Shown piece after piece: positions 8,644 through 16,678 of a DNA stretch of 64,000 nucleotides. The notes beneath the pieces are model-generated. The model made no database searches. It was not told the origin of the DNA and saw nothing but the letters and a program-made list of their open reading frames with translations. The stretch spans positions 62,001 to 126,000 of the forward strand of contig WYBM01000027.1 in NCBI GenBank assembly GCA_011525915.1, written 5' to 3'. Numbering within the stretch: the stretch's first letter is position 1; each line of letters opens with the position of its first letter. The translations under genes and the position numbers were made by a program. This stretch comes from Ardenticatenaceae bacterium. Lineage in GTDB: Bacteria > Chloroflexota > Anaerolineae > Promineifilales > Promineifilaceae.

Positions 8644-9402
8644 TTATACCGGTGGCCAGGGGTAATGCCGGCCTGGCCCTGGTGCCATAAATGTGCTTTG
8701 CGTTAACATAGTGCGTGCCCGCCGTTGAAGGGCCTTTACTTCGCGCGTTGATAATAATTGAGACATCTCATCATACAGGGAACTGGTTTTTGTGGCTAGA
8801 CTTTGGCTAAAATCGGCAAGGTCTGTTAACAAGTCAGGGGGAATTGGCATACCGGCAAACTCCCAAATGACGGTGCGCAATTTGTACTCTGCATGAAAGC
8901 AAATGCCGTGATCAATCAGCCACAGCCGCTCGATGTCGTCGGGCATTTCTGGCACTTCAATAAGAACATGCCCGGCTTTACGGTCTGCATTGTTGATGAG
9001 GATGTCAAACAGGGTGATTTTTTGCAGTTGAGGGGCCAGAGCCTGATCACCTTCTATGGTAAAATAATGGCAGTCAGGATCATGATCTACAAATAACTGC
9101 ACGGTGCCTATGCCGTGCGGTCCATCACGCACAACGGTGGGCGGCACCTGGTTCCAGCCGAGCCTTTCACTAACGACAAAAGCTGCCCGTTCGCGCTGGT
9201 AGAGCGTACCTTGGGGGAAGTCCCACAACGGCCGTTCCCCCCGGCGTGGTTTATATACGACACGTACTTCATCCTTTGCTTCGGGCACGGCCGTGGTGGG
9301 GCAAACACGCGCCAGGAAAGAGTAATTAGAACTCCAGGGCAACAGCCCTTCAATTTGTATATCTCCCAACTGGAGTAAAGAAAGCGTGACGGCCGTGTCC
9401 AT
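8644..9402 (-). CDS. PI3/PI4-kinase-like protein, TIGR03843 (SCO1664) family
   Basis: 252-residue member of a family seen in Actinobacteria and Chloroflexi with distant similarity to phosphatidylinositol 3/4-kinases. Kinase-like landmarks are visible: Lys51 in VVYKPRRGE (ATP lysine), a catalytic-loop-like NADRKAGH (138-145) and a DFG-like IDHG with Asp164. It is thus a probable small-molecule or protein kinase with unknown substrate. It is the last gene of the leftward trio with DUF3090 and the phosphomutase-like gene, a combination conserved across phyla. The family assignment is from memory of its motifs and the neighbours. Confidence 0.85.
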   Translation of the reverse strand: MDTAVTLSLLQLGDIQIEGLLPWSSNYSFLARVCPTTAVPEAKDEVRVVYKPRRGERPLWDFPQGTLYQRERAAFVVSERLGWNQVPPTVVRDGPHGIGTVQLFVDHDPDCHYFTIEGDQALAPQLQKITLFDILINNADRKAGHVLIEVPEMPDDIERLWLIDHGICFHAEYKLRTVIWEFAGMPIPPDLLTDLADFSQSLATKTSSLYDEMSQLLSTREVKALQRRARTMLTQSTFMAPGPGRHYPWPPV

Positions 9403-9442
9403 AATAAAAGTTGTTAATTAACCATCGTCAGTTGGTAACTGG

Positions 9443-9952
9443 TCAGGCAGCATGCCCATTCCGGTGTGGGCAAAAGTGCCCATCTGCATCAATTGGCCGG
9501 CCACAGTTGCCACAAATTGGCCGACCAGCTTTCACCACGTCCTGTGCATGTTGAATAAGCGCCTGTATCTGCGCACGGGTAGCCCAATAACTAACCACAT
9601 TGGGTTCCTCACCCTCTTCTACCAGCTCATAAGCAACCAGGACGATCTGATCAGACTCCTCATTATAGCCAAGACCCATGTTGCCCACGCGAAACAACGG
9701 CTCAACGGGTTCCTTCAAGCGCATGTCCGTCCAAACCGGTTCTTCCTGTACCTGGCGCGGGTACTTGGTGTTTAGCTCAGCCAGCAACGACTCAAAGCTG
9801 CTGGACAGCATGCTTGCTTGTTCTTTTTCAACAACCAGCGAAATCGTTTGGGTACCTCGGCTGCCTTGTAAATAAAAGGTGCGCCGGCCCGGCTCGCCAA
9901 TGGCGCCAATGGTCAGATGTACTACCGGGTTTAACTCAATATGACGCGCCAT
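9443..9952 (-). CDS. DUF3090 family protein (TIGR03847)
   Basis: 169-residue uncharacterised protein, the middle member of the conserved trio. The body (RTFYLQGSRG, SLVVEKEQ, LFRVGNMGLGY) is followed by a C-terminal zinc-knuckle-like motif, CGNCGRPIDADGHFCPHRNGH at 147-167, split here as CxxC, then Cys and His ligands. Activity is unknown. The strict pairing with a kinase-like and a phosphatase-like protein suggests that it is a scaffold, substrate carrier or regulator in a phosphate-transfer pathway. It is transcribed 40 nt ahead of the kinase-like gene. Confidence 0.88.
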   Translation of the reverse strand: MARHIELNPVVHLTIGAIGEPGRRTFYLQGSRGTQTISLVVEKEQASMLSSSFESLLAELNTKYPRQVQEEPVWTDMRLKEPVEPLFRVGNMGLGYNEESDQIVLVAYELVEEGEEPNVVSYWATRAQIQALIQHAQDVVKAGRPICGNCGRPIDADGHFCPHRNGHAA

Positions 9953-9964
9953 GTTTATCCCTTA

Positions 9965-10036
9965 AGTCAGTCATCAGTCAATCACTGTTTAGTAAGTAAA
10001 TAAACTGAATACTGATTATCGGTTACTAAACACTGA
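9965..10036. repeat. CAGT/ACTG-family intergenic inverted repeat A
   Basis: The left half is made of CAGT-type units (AGTCAGTCATCAGT) and the right half of ACTG-type units (AACACTGATTACTG), so the strand can fold on itself. It sits at the 3' end of the phosphomutase-like gene, and the TAA stop of that gene (10037-10039) is formed by the GATTACTG unit. The same style of repeat recurs at eight further places in the window. Confidence 0.7.
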
Positions 10037-10702
10037 TTACTGTTCATCCTTATCCTTTACTTTCTTTTTTCGCTTCTTTTCATCTGGTGGTGGCGGTGGG
10101 CGCAAAGGGCCATCATCATTTATACGTACCACACGCACTGTACCATTTTCTGGTAATGTTACCACACTTACTGAAGCTGGCGCGATGGCAATACGCTGGA
10201 AAAGGTCTATATGCACGCCCAGGTAATGGGCCAACACCAGTTTAATCAGATCAGCATGTGAGACAACCGCAATCATCTCATCGCCGTGCTGCTGCGCCAG
10301 CTTTTCTAAAGCTTGTATCGCCCGAAACTGCACCTCACGCAAAGCCTCACCGTTGGGGAACCGCATCCGGCTGGGAAAAAACTGCACCACAAACCAGAGC
10401 TTGTTTTTAGAGAGGGTTTTAATCTTTTCTCCTTCCCAGTCACCGTAACGAACTTCTCCGACATCTGCCAGGGGAATGATGTCAAGCTGATGGGGGGCCG
10501 CAATGGGCACGGCCGTTTCCAGGCACCGAGTCACCGGACTGCTGTACACAGCTTTAATAGGGAGAGGTGCTAATCTTTCAGCGGCGGCGGCGGCCTGGGT
10601 ACGGCCGTTGTCATTCAGATGCACCCCGTCAATCCAGCCGGCCAGCCGGTTTTTCTTCACCCAATCATTTTCGCCATGTCTTACCAGAATAATGGTTGTC
10701 AT
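10037..10702 (-). CDS. Histidine phosphatase/phosphomutase-like, TIGR03848 family
   Basis: Phosphoglycerate-mutase superfamily enzyme, 221 residues from the chosen start. The phospho-histidine motif LVRHGE is at the N-terminus, an acidic catalytic region is in RYGDWEGE, and the second His is in VVSHADL. The C-terminal tail is Pro- then Lys-rich (PPPPP followed by KKRKKK). Start at 10702 chosen because MTTIILVRHG matches the family, 6 residues inside the longest frame. First gene of the trio with DUF3090 and the PI-kinase-like protein. That context led others to propose a phosphomutase or phosphatase acting on the kinase product. Confidence 0.85.
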   Translation of the reverse strand: MTTIILVRHGENDWVKKNRLAGWIDGVHLNDNGRTQAAAAAERLAPLPIKAVYSSPVTRCLETAVPIAAPHQLDIIPLADVGEVRYGDWEGEKIKTLSKNKLWFVVQFFPSRMRFPNGEALREVQFRAIQALEKLAQQHGDEMIAVVSHADLIKLVLAHYLGVHIDLFQRIAIAPASVSVVTLPENGTVRVVRINDDGPLRPPPPPDEKKRKKKVKDKDEQ

Positions 10703-10766
10703 AGCGGAATGATAGCACAACCAGCAAACGAGACTACAAAATCTTTAAGGCTTGTGTCGGGTGACT

Positions 10767-13241
10767 CTATGGTGACAACAGATCAAAAATCGTCTGTTCC
10801 GTTAACGGCAAAATGGTGCCCTCTGTCTTGGCGCGCTCCAGCAGGTTTGGCGGTAACTGTGGATTAAACGGGTAAGAAGGGCAGGCCTGCTGCACCGGCG
10901 GCACAAATTCCCCTTCGGCCGCTTGTGGCGGTGGCCCATATTGGCCCACTTCAAAGTAAGCAGCCATAATGTTGCAGGCTACCGGCGCCGCCCACTGTGA
11001 CCCTTCACCCCCATGATACAGAAAGACAGCTACAACAATTTCCGGGTTGTCCGCCGGCGCATAACCCACGTACCATGAATGGGTGGGCAGCACCCGCCGT
11101 TGTAAAATGTCATCGAAGCTGCACCAACCCTTATCAATAGCAATTTGATCACAAAATTCGGACGTACCCGTTTTGCCGGCCGTGGTAATGCCAAACTTGT
11201 CCAGCCACTCTGTATACGTAGCTCCGGTATAAAACTGCTCTTCATCAATGCGTGTGTTCACTAACTGCATGGCGTCCTGAATAATCTCAATATAATCCCG
11301 ATCGACATCCAGGGCATTAAGCACCACCGGCTGGTAAACTGGCGCACCATTTTCATCAAATACGATATTAATCGTGGGGTCAGTTAACGGATTACCGTCA
11401 GCGTCCGTGATAATGGTCTCGCCATTGGGGCCAGGGCGGGCCCTGGCCACCACCTGGCTGTTGGCATCCACCATCACCACGTTGCCTTCTTCATCCGTCA
11501 TGTGGTGGATGATCGTTGGCTTGTACAAAAAGCCGCCGTTGCCAATGACCGCCGCCATCTGTGCCACTTGCATCGGCGACGATGTCATGAAACCCTGCCC
11601 AATGCCCAGGTTGTAGTCGTCGCCGGTAGACCAGGGCTCGCCAAAGACGCGCGCCTTCCACCCCCGGTCTGGAGGCAGGTTCCCGTCCGCTTCCAAAGGC
11701 AGTTCCACCCCTTGTACCTGGCCAAAGCCAAACTGTGTGCCATACTTGTAAATGCCTTCTACGCCTAACCCTTCTACAAATTCGCCATCCTGGGCAAAAC
11801 CACCACTGATCTTGTAGAAGTAAATGTCACAGGAGTTGGCCAGGCCGCTGGTCACATTCATGTACCCATGCTCTCCCTTGGGAGAGCTTAATACCCAGCA
11901 AACAAAGGTCTGGGCCCGACCAGGGTCATTAGGGGCATACCGGTTAGGAATGGTGATCTGGCCTGGGGCCCGCAGTAGGCGGCTTGGCGTCACCAACCCT
12001 TCCTGTAAAGCGCCCGCCGCCGGCACCAGCTTAAACGTAGACCCCGGTGGGTATTCGCTGCTGATGGCATGGTTCACCAGCGGCGCGTATTCATTGCGGG
12101 CCAGACCCAGGTAATAATCTACCGGCACTTCTGTTTGGAAACGATTGCTGTCAAAGGTGGGAAAACTGACCAGCGCCAGGATCTCCCCTGTCTGGGGATT
12201 CATGGCTACGGCCGCTGCCTGCCGCACCTCTATCACAGATTCCTCGCCGGTGATCTGATCGCGGTCAGGGAACGCCTCGCGCGCCTCCATGGCCTGCCGC
12301 AAAATCTCAGCGGCTATAATTTGCAAGTCCAAGTCCAGCGTCAGGTGCAAATTGAGTCCGGCCACCGGCTCTTGTGCCAGGCCGATCTGGCGCACTTCGC
12401 GGCCGGTCCAATCCTGTTCAATCTGGCGCAGTCCCTTCTGTCCGGCCAGTTCCAGCTCCATCGAAGATTCCAACCCAGACCAACCTACACGGTCATCAAT
12501 TTCATACCCTAACACATCGATCCAGTTTTGATTGGGAATAGGTCCCATGTAGCCTATGATGTGCGCCGTGTATTCGCCATTGGGGTAATAGCGTAACGGT
12601 TCAGGAATAACACGCACACCCGGTAAAAATATACTTTCCTGCTCAATTTGGTAAGCCCGGGTGATCGGTACATTGGTAGCAATAATTGCGGGGATATACT
12701 GGGCAAAGCTATTTTCTTGCACAATGGCTTCAATACTGTCAGGCAGTTTTTCCACAATATTGGCGTTGTCTAATGTCTCTTCAACCGAGGCCCCGTATAT
12801 CTGAGCCAACCGGGAATACGTTTGCACCAGTTCAGGGTTGGCCTCGGCGATCAGACTTTGTTGGGCTACTGTATTGGTCACGGGAACCCCAGTGAGCAAG
12901 GAGAGTCGCTCATAGACAGCCCGGCGTTCATCTTCATCATCGGGTAAAAAGGCGGGGGTAATGGTGACGTTAAAGCTGGGCAAATTAACGGCCAACGGTT
13001 GGCCATTGCGGTCAAAGATAACACCTCGTGGCGCGTCGGCTTGCAAGATAGCAAACTGGTTGTCCTGGGCCTGTGCCGTTAATTCCTGACCAAGCGTTTG
13101 CTGAATCTGGTAAACCCGGTAGAGCAAAACAGCAAAGATGATAACAATGATAATACGAAAAAAATACAGTCGCCCGCGCAGGGCAACATCTTCTGTCGGT
13201 GTTTCCCGGTCTTCGGGTCGTTCCCATCCAATGCGTGACAT
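10767..13241 (-). CDS. mrdA: Penicillin-binding protein 2 (elongasome transpeptidase)
   Basis: Class B PBP that cross-links peptidoglycan during rod elongation. 824 residues: one membrane segment (about 28-45), the dimerisation domain (65-290), then a transpeptidase domain with STFK (Ser401), SCD (470-472) and KTG (690-692). It is longer than E. coli PBP2 (633), largely through an insert of about 60 residues before KTG (about 585-645) rich in Asp, Asn and Gly. It is the last gene of the leftward mreB-mreC-mreD-mrdA operon. A 2.7-kb stretch covering it has no ACGGCCGT copy. Confidence 0.95.
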   Translation of the reverse strand: MSRIGWERPEDRETPTEDVALRGRLYFFRIIIVIIFAVLLYRVYQIQQTLGQELTAQAQDNQFAILQADAPRGVIFDRNGQPLAVNLPSFNVTITPAFLPDDEDERRAVYERLSLLTGVPVTNTVAQQSLIAEANPELVQTYSRLAQIYGASVEETLDNANIVEKLPDSIEAIVQENSFAQYIPAIIATNVPITRAYQIEQESIFLPGVRVIPEPLRYYPNGEYTAHIIGYMGPIPNQNWIDVLGYEIDDRVGWSGLESSMELELAGQKGLRQIEQDWTGREVRQIGLAQEPVAGLNLHLTLDLDLQIIAAEILRQAMEAREAFPDRDQITGEESVIEVRQAAAVAMNPQTGEILALVSFPTFDSNRFQTEVPVDYYLGLARNEYAPLVNHAISSEYPPGSTFKLVPAAGALQEGLVTPSRLLRAPGQITIPNRYAPNDPGRAQTFVCWVLSSPKGEHGYMNVTSGLANSCDIYFYKISGGFAQDGEFVEGLGVEGIYKYGTQFGFGQVQGVELPLEADGNLPPDRGWKARVFGEPWSTGDDYNLGIGQGFMTSSPMQVAQMAAVIGNGGFLYKPTIIHHMTDEEGNVVMVDANSQVVARARPGPNGETIITDADGNPLTDPTINIVFDENGAPVYQPVVLNALDVDRDYIEIIQDAMQLVNTRIDEEQFYTGATYTEWLDKFGITTAGKTGTSEFCDQIAIDKGWCSFDDILQRRVLPTHSWYVGYAPADNPEIVVAVFLYHGGEGSQWAAPVACNIMAAYFEVGQYGPPPQAAEGEFVPPVQQACPSYPFNPQLPPNLLERAKTEGTILPLTEQTIFDLLSP

Positions 13242-13321
13242 TTGTCGCTCCGTAATCCATCACCGGTAATTTACGGCCGTAAGGGTTGCTCACTTACCAA
13301 CTGTAGATCACCCATGACGGT

Positions 13322-13822
13322 TCAAAGTTGAATGCGGCGAGGGTGTGTCATACGATCAATGCCATAGATCAGCCAATAAACGGGCAGCATGATCACAGCG
13401 TTGATGAGCACCAGGGGCCATAAAGTCGCCGCTACTTGAAACGTAGAAATCATACCAAAAAGTCGCAAAAGAATGAGATTAAAGATGAGAGAGATAGCAG
13501 TAGCCAGGGTCGCCAGCAGCAGGGGCAGCACCAGCCGGCTGGTGGGCAAAGCTTCCTGTGCCCACAACACGGCCGTGACCGCCACCATATACCCCAGGGC
13601 CGTTACGCCCAACGGCGTTATCGAAAAAAAATCCATCATCAAGCCACCTATAAAAGCCCACACGATCCCTTCATCTATTGTCCGCAGCATGCCCCAGGTC
13701 AGCGCCACCAGCAGGGGTAATTGCGGCACCAGGTTAAAGGGGGAAAAATGAGGCAGCACGGCCGTTTGTACCACCCCTAATACCAGCATCACGGGAATGG
13801 CTATGTAGATAGATGAACTCAT
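13322..13822 (-). CDS. mreD: Rod-shape determining protein MreD
   Basis: 166-residue integral membrane protein with about five hydrophobic helices. A proline-rich loop (LPHFSPFNLVPQLPLL) and an acidic EGIVWAFIGGLMMDFFS segment are typical of MreD. It links MreC/MreB to PBP2 in the elongasome. Position between mreC and the PBP2 gene supports the call better than sequence alone, because MreD is poorly conserved. One ACGGCCGT copy lies in each half. Confidence 0.88.
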   Translation of the reverse strand: MSSSIYIAIPVMLVLGVVQTAVLPHFSPFNLVPQLPLLVALTWGMLRTIDEGIVWAFIGGLMMDFFSITPLGVTALGYMVAVTAVLWAQEALPTSRLVLPLLLATLATAISLIFNLILLRLFGMISTFQVAATLWPLVLINAVIMLPVYWLIYGIDRMTHPRRIQL

Positions 13823-13837
13823 AAAAGGGTCACCGGT

Positions 13838-13886
13838 CGTCAGTGTTCAGTCGTCAGTATTCAGTCGCCAGTGTTCAATCGTCAGT
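13838..13886. repeat. CAGT-family intergenic repeat B
   Basis: Tandem degenerate units of the form TCGTCAGTGTTCAGT run through the mreC-mreD gap, reading CAGT on the plus strand only. Unlike other copies it has no ACTG half, so it would not fold into a long hairpin by itself. Confidence 0.65.
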
Positions 13887-13909
13887 GAGCGGCCTCAACG
13901 GCTCGCCGA

Positions 13910-14764
13910 TTAGGGATTGGTTGGGCTTTTAAAGATGTCTGTATCCACCGGTCGAAAATTGGTGATAATAAATACGATCTCCAAATTATCAAAGTCGGTG
14001 ACCGGCTGCACCACAGCCTGTTGAAACAGGTCTGCTTCACTTCGATTTACTTCAATGACCCGGCCAACCACAATGTCTTGTGGGAAGTTACCTCCCAGGC
14101 CAGAGGTCAGCACAACTTCGCCCACCTCCAAATTGTACTTCAGATCTACCCAATCCATTGTCAAGGGGCCGCCAATGCCCCCACCGCTCAACACACCCGT
14201 AGCCCGCGAGTTACCCAAACGGGCGGGAATGGCGCTGGCGTTATCAGTAATCAATGCCACTTGCGCCGAGTGTGGGGCGGCCCGGAAGATGCGCCCCACC
14301 AGCCCGCGGGCACTTTCCACGGGCATGCCCACACGGACACCATCTGCGGTGCCTTTGTCTATGATAATGCTGCGCACGGCTGGGCTGGTGTCATAACCGA
14401 TGACGGTGGCGATCTGGCGGGTGAATTCAGGGGATTGGCGGGCACGGTTAAAAAGGTCTTGCAAAATTTGCCATTCGCCTCTAATTTCCCGTAACTCTTC
14501 GTTTTCGCGTTCTAATGCCGCTATTTGTGCTTCCATTTCCGCGATCTGTACCCGGGCTGACTGTAAATCACGGGGGCCGGCCAGCAAATCTGCGGCCGCT
14601 TCGGTGCGGGTGGAGGTGATGTTGAGCACGGCCGTAAGTGGATCGCGCAGCACATTCAAAGCGCCACTCAAATTCCCGGTACTATCTAGAAAGGTTAACA
14701 GCAACGCTACGGCAATTAAAACGGTAAACATCACCCACCGAATCCGTTTTTGTGCATCGCCCAT
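13910..14764 (-). CDS. mreC: Rod-shape determining protein MreC
   Basis: 284-residue bitopic protein: N-terminal membrane helix (about 11-27), a coiled coil (about 65-105, rich in Glu, Gln and Leu: IAEMEAQIAALERENEE), then the MreC beta-barrel core (VIGYDTS, VRVGMPV, GLGGNFPQDIVVG). It scaffolds the elongasome outside the cytoplasmic membrane and binds PBP2. Second gene of the mre operon, flanked by CAGT-family repeats on both sides, which is unusual inside an operon. Confidence 0.93.
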   Translation of the reverse strand: MGDAQKRIRWVMFTVLIAVALLLTFLDSTGNLSGALNVLRDPLTAVLNITSTRTEAAADLLAGPRDLQSARVQIAEMEAQIAALERENEELREIRGEWQILQDLFNRARQSPEFTRQIATVIGYDTSPAVRSIIIDKGTADGVRVGMPVESARGLVGRIFRAAPHSAQVALITDNASAIPARLGNSRATGVLSGGGIGGPLTMDWVDLKYNLEVGEVVLTSGLGGNFPQDIVVGRVIEVNRSEADLFQQAVVQPVTDFDNLEIVFIITNFRPVDTDIFKSPTNP

Positions 14765-14767
14765 CTT

Positions 14768-14847
14768 TTGATATTCAGCGTTTAGTCGTCACTATTGGGT
14801 CAGTCGCCCCAACTGATGACTGACCTACTAAATACTGACAACTAGAA
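14768..14847. repeat. CAGT/ACTG intergenic repeat C
   Basis: TTCAGCGTTTAGTCGTC on the left and ACTGATGACTGACC plus ACTAAATACTGACAAC on the right form a degenerate inverted repeat in the mreB-mreC gap. Its right end abuts the mreB stop codon (14848-14850). Confidence 0.65.
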
Positions 14848-15909
14848 CTAATGGTGCGTACTGCCGCGGTGTAGCCCGGCCAGGGACCGCTGCCACAGCT
14901 CAAGATTTTCCAGCACCCGGCCAGCGCCACGAGCAACACAGGTCATGGGGTCCTCAGCCACCCATACCCGCATCTTAACTACATCTTCCAAACGCTCTGC
15001 CAGGCCACGAATTTGGGCACCGCCCCCGGCCAGGCAAATACCTACTTCCATCAGGTCAGCCACCAGTTCCGGCGGTGTCTCATCCAGGGCATCGCGCACC
15101 GTATCTACAATAATATTAATAGAGGGAGCCATCGCTTCCCGCAGCTCAATGCTGCTAATTTCCACCGATTGTGGTAACCCATTGATAAGATTCCGCCCTC
15201 GCAGGGTCATGGTACGTTCTTCCGGCAGCGGAAACGCCGAACCAATGCCAATTTTAGCGCGTTCGGCCATGCGTTCACCGATAAGCAGGTTGTACTTGTT
15301 ACGTGCATACTGCACGATATCTTCATCCATTTCATCCCCGGCCACACGAATAGACCGGCTGACCACGATACCCCCCATCGCAAAGATGGCCACCTCCGTG
15401 GTGCCGCCGCCAATGTCCACCATCATGCTGCCGCGTGTTTCATTGACCGGTAGGCCCGCGCCAATGGCTGCGGCCGTGGGTTCTTCTATCAGGTGGGCTT
15501 CTCTGGCTCCGGCGGAAATGGCGGCATCATACACGGCACGCTTTTCTACCTCGGTAACGCCGCTGGGAATGCCCACCACCACCCGCGGGCGGGGGAATGG
15601 CACGATCATTTGTTCGTGTGCTTTGTCAATGAAATATTTAAGCATGGCTTCGGTGATCTCAAATTCAGAGATGACACCGTCGCGTAACGGCCGTATGGCC
15701 ACAATATCTGCCGGAGTGCGGCCTACCATCTCCCGCGCCTCTGCCCCAATGGCCAGCGGCGTGCGCGAGCGGCGGTTAATGGCCACCCAAGAGGGCTCGT
15801 TAATGACAATGCCCTTGTTGCGAATGTAAACCAGAGTATTGGCCGTGCCCAGGTCAATACCTATGTCCAGTGAAAACAGGCCCAATAGCCAGTCTAATGG
15901 TCGAAACAA
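14848..15909 (-). CDS. mreB: Rod-shape determining actin MreB
   Basis: Actin-family ATPase that directs cell-wall elongation. 353 residues with the phosphate-1 motif DIGIDLGTANTLVYI, phosphate-2 MVDIGGGTTEVA, connect motifs IEEPTAAAIGAG and adenosine motif CLAGGGAQIRGL. The short hydrophobic N-terminus (MFRPLDWLLGLF) can bind membrane. First gene of the operon, with a good promoter about 105 nt upstream. Confidence 0.97.
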   Translation of the reverse strand: MFRPLDWLLGLFSLDIGIDLGTANTLVYIRNKGIVINEPSWVAINRRSRTPLAIGAEAREMVGRTPADIVAIRPLRDGVISEFEITEAMLKYFIDKAHEQMIVPFPRPRVVVGIPSGVTEVEKRAVYDAAISAGAREAHLIEEPTAAAIGAGLPVNETRGSMMVDIGGGTTEVAIFAMGGIVVSRSIRVAGDEMDEDIVQYARNKYNLLIGERMAERAKIGIGSAFPLPEERTMTLRGRNLINGLPQSVEISSIELREAMAPSINIIVDTVRDALDETPPELVADLMEVGICLAGGGAQIRGLAERLEDVVKMRVWVAEDPMTCVARGAGRVLENLELWQRSLAGLHRGSTHH

Positions 15910-16014
15910 TGTTAGTTACCTTAACCTTCTCTTCCCTAGATCATCATGCCACAGGTTTGATCCCAAACACAGATCAGGGGTAAACCTATGGGTGAATCAT
16001 ATTAACAGCAGGGA

Positions 16015-16043
16015 ATTATAACCAACCCTGAGAACCTCTCCAA
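16015..16043 (-). promoter_or_regulatory. mreBCD-mrdA promoter
   Basis: On the minus strand TTGGAG (16038-16043) and a perfect TATAAT (16015-16020) are separated by 17 nt, about 105 nt upstream of the mreB start. An inverted repeat, ATTTTG-GGTG-CAAAAT (16043-16058), overlaps the upstream edge and could be an operator. Confidence 0.6.
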
Positions 16044-16167
16044 TTTTGGGTGCAAAATGCCCGATTTTGCCATCGAATCGCTATAATTTCTGAGAAAGGG
16101 ATGAGTTCAAAGGTTTTAGACCGGGAGAACTCTGCTACCATGACACGATAAGCAACAGGATATAGAC

Positions 16168-16578
16168 ATGACAACACAGGCTTTATTTTCAGGATTGGTT
16201 TACGATGAAACAGGGGTGCTGGTAGGCACCACCATTATTGGCGATGAAGCCCATTATGTTATTGATGACGCCGGCTTCAAGCGCCACATAAGTTCAGAAA
16301 TGGTAGATCGCCAGGTTTTGGGTTTCTTTTTGCAGCAGTTGGCTGAAAACCGTGACCTGGCGGTGGAACAGGCGCTGCAGTTCATGGGCAAAGATGATCT
16401 GATGACCAAAGCAGCCATTGATGCTTCGCTTCGAAATATTGATATGGACCAGATTATGGCCCAGGGCATTCCCGCCCAGGCCCGTGATATGCTGGGTATG
16501 ATGGGCTTTCGCATCACCATTAATTTTCACGGCGACGTGGTAAGTATTGAGCAGCCCCAGGTGCCTGATGAGGGGTAG
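16168..16578 (+). CDS. Conserved-looking hypothetical protein, 136 aa
   Basis: I do not recognise the family. The protein is soluble and acidic: an N-terminal beta-like part (FSGLVYDETGVLVGTTIIGDEAHYVIDDAGFKRHI), a helical middle with many Met and Asp, and a C-terminal strand pair. AGGAT precedes the ATG by about 6 nt, and a TATAAT lies at 16082-16087. It is divergent from mreB, sharing a 258-nt control region. Codon use looks like that of the neighbours, so it is a real gene. Confidence 0.75.
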   Translation: MTTQALFSGLVYDETGVLVGTTIIGDEAHYVIDDAGFKRHISSEMVDRQVLGFFLQQLAENRDLAVEQALQFMGKDDLMTKAAIDASLRNIDMDQIMAQGIPAQARDMLGMMGFRITINFHGDVVSIEQPQVPDEG

Positions 16579-16581
16579 GGA

Positions 16582-16678
16582 CTCGTTTACAATGACCCTG
16601 GTGTTTTGAAGTGATCACTGTTTAGTGATCAGTTGGGTGTTCTTCTGGACTGATGACTGGACACTGATGACTGATTAC
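16582..16678. repeat. Dispersed intergenic repeat D, paired with repeat E
   Basis: Begins CTCGTTTACAATGA, continues TGGTGTTTTGAAGTGATCAC, then AGTTGGGTGTT and CTGGACTGATGACTG. The same ordered blocks recur at 22412-22487 in the same orientation, each a few nt to 30 nt after a plus-strand stop codon. The right end (GATTAC) abuts the stop codon of the leftward sugar-transferase gene. It combines a unique 5' block with CAGT/ACTG units. Confidence 0.8.
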
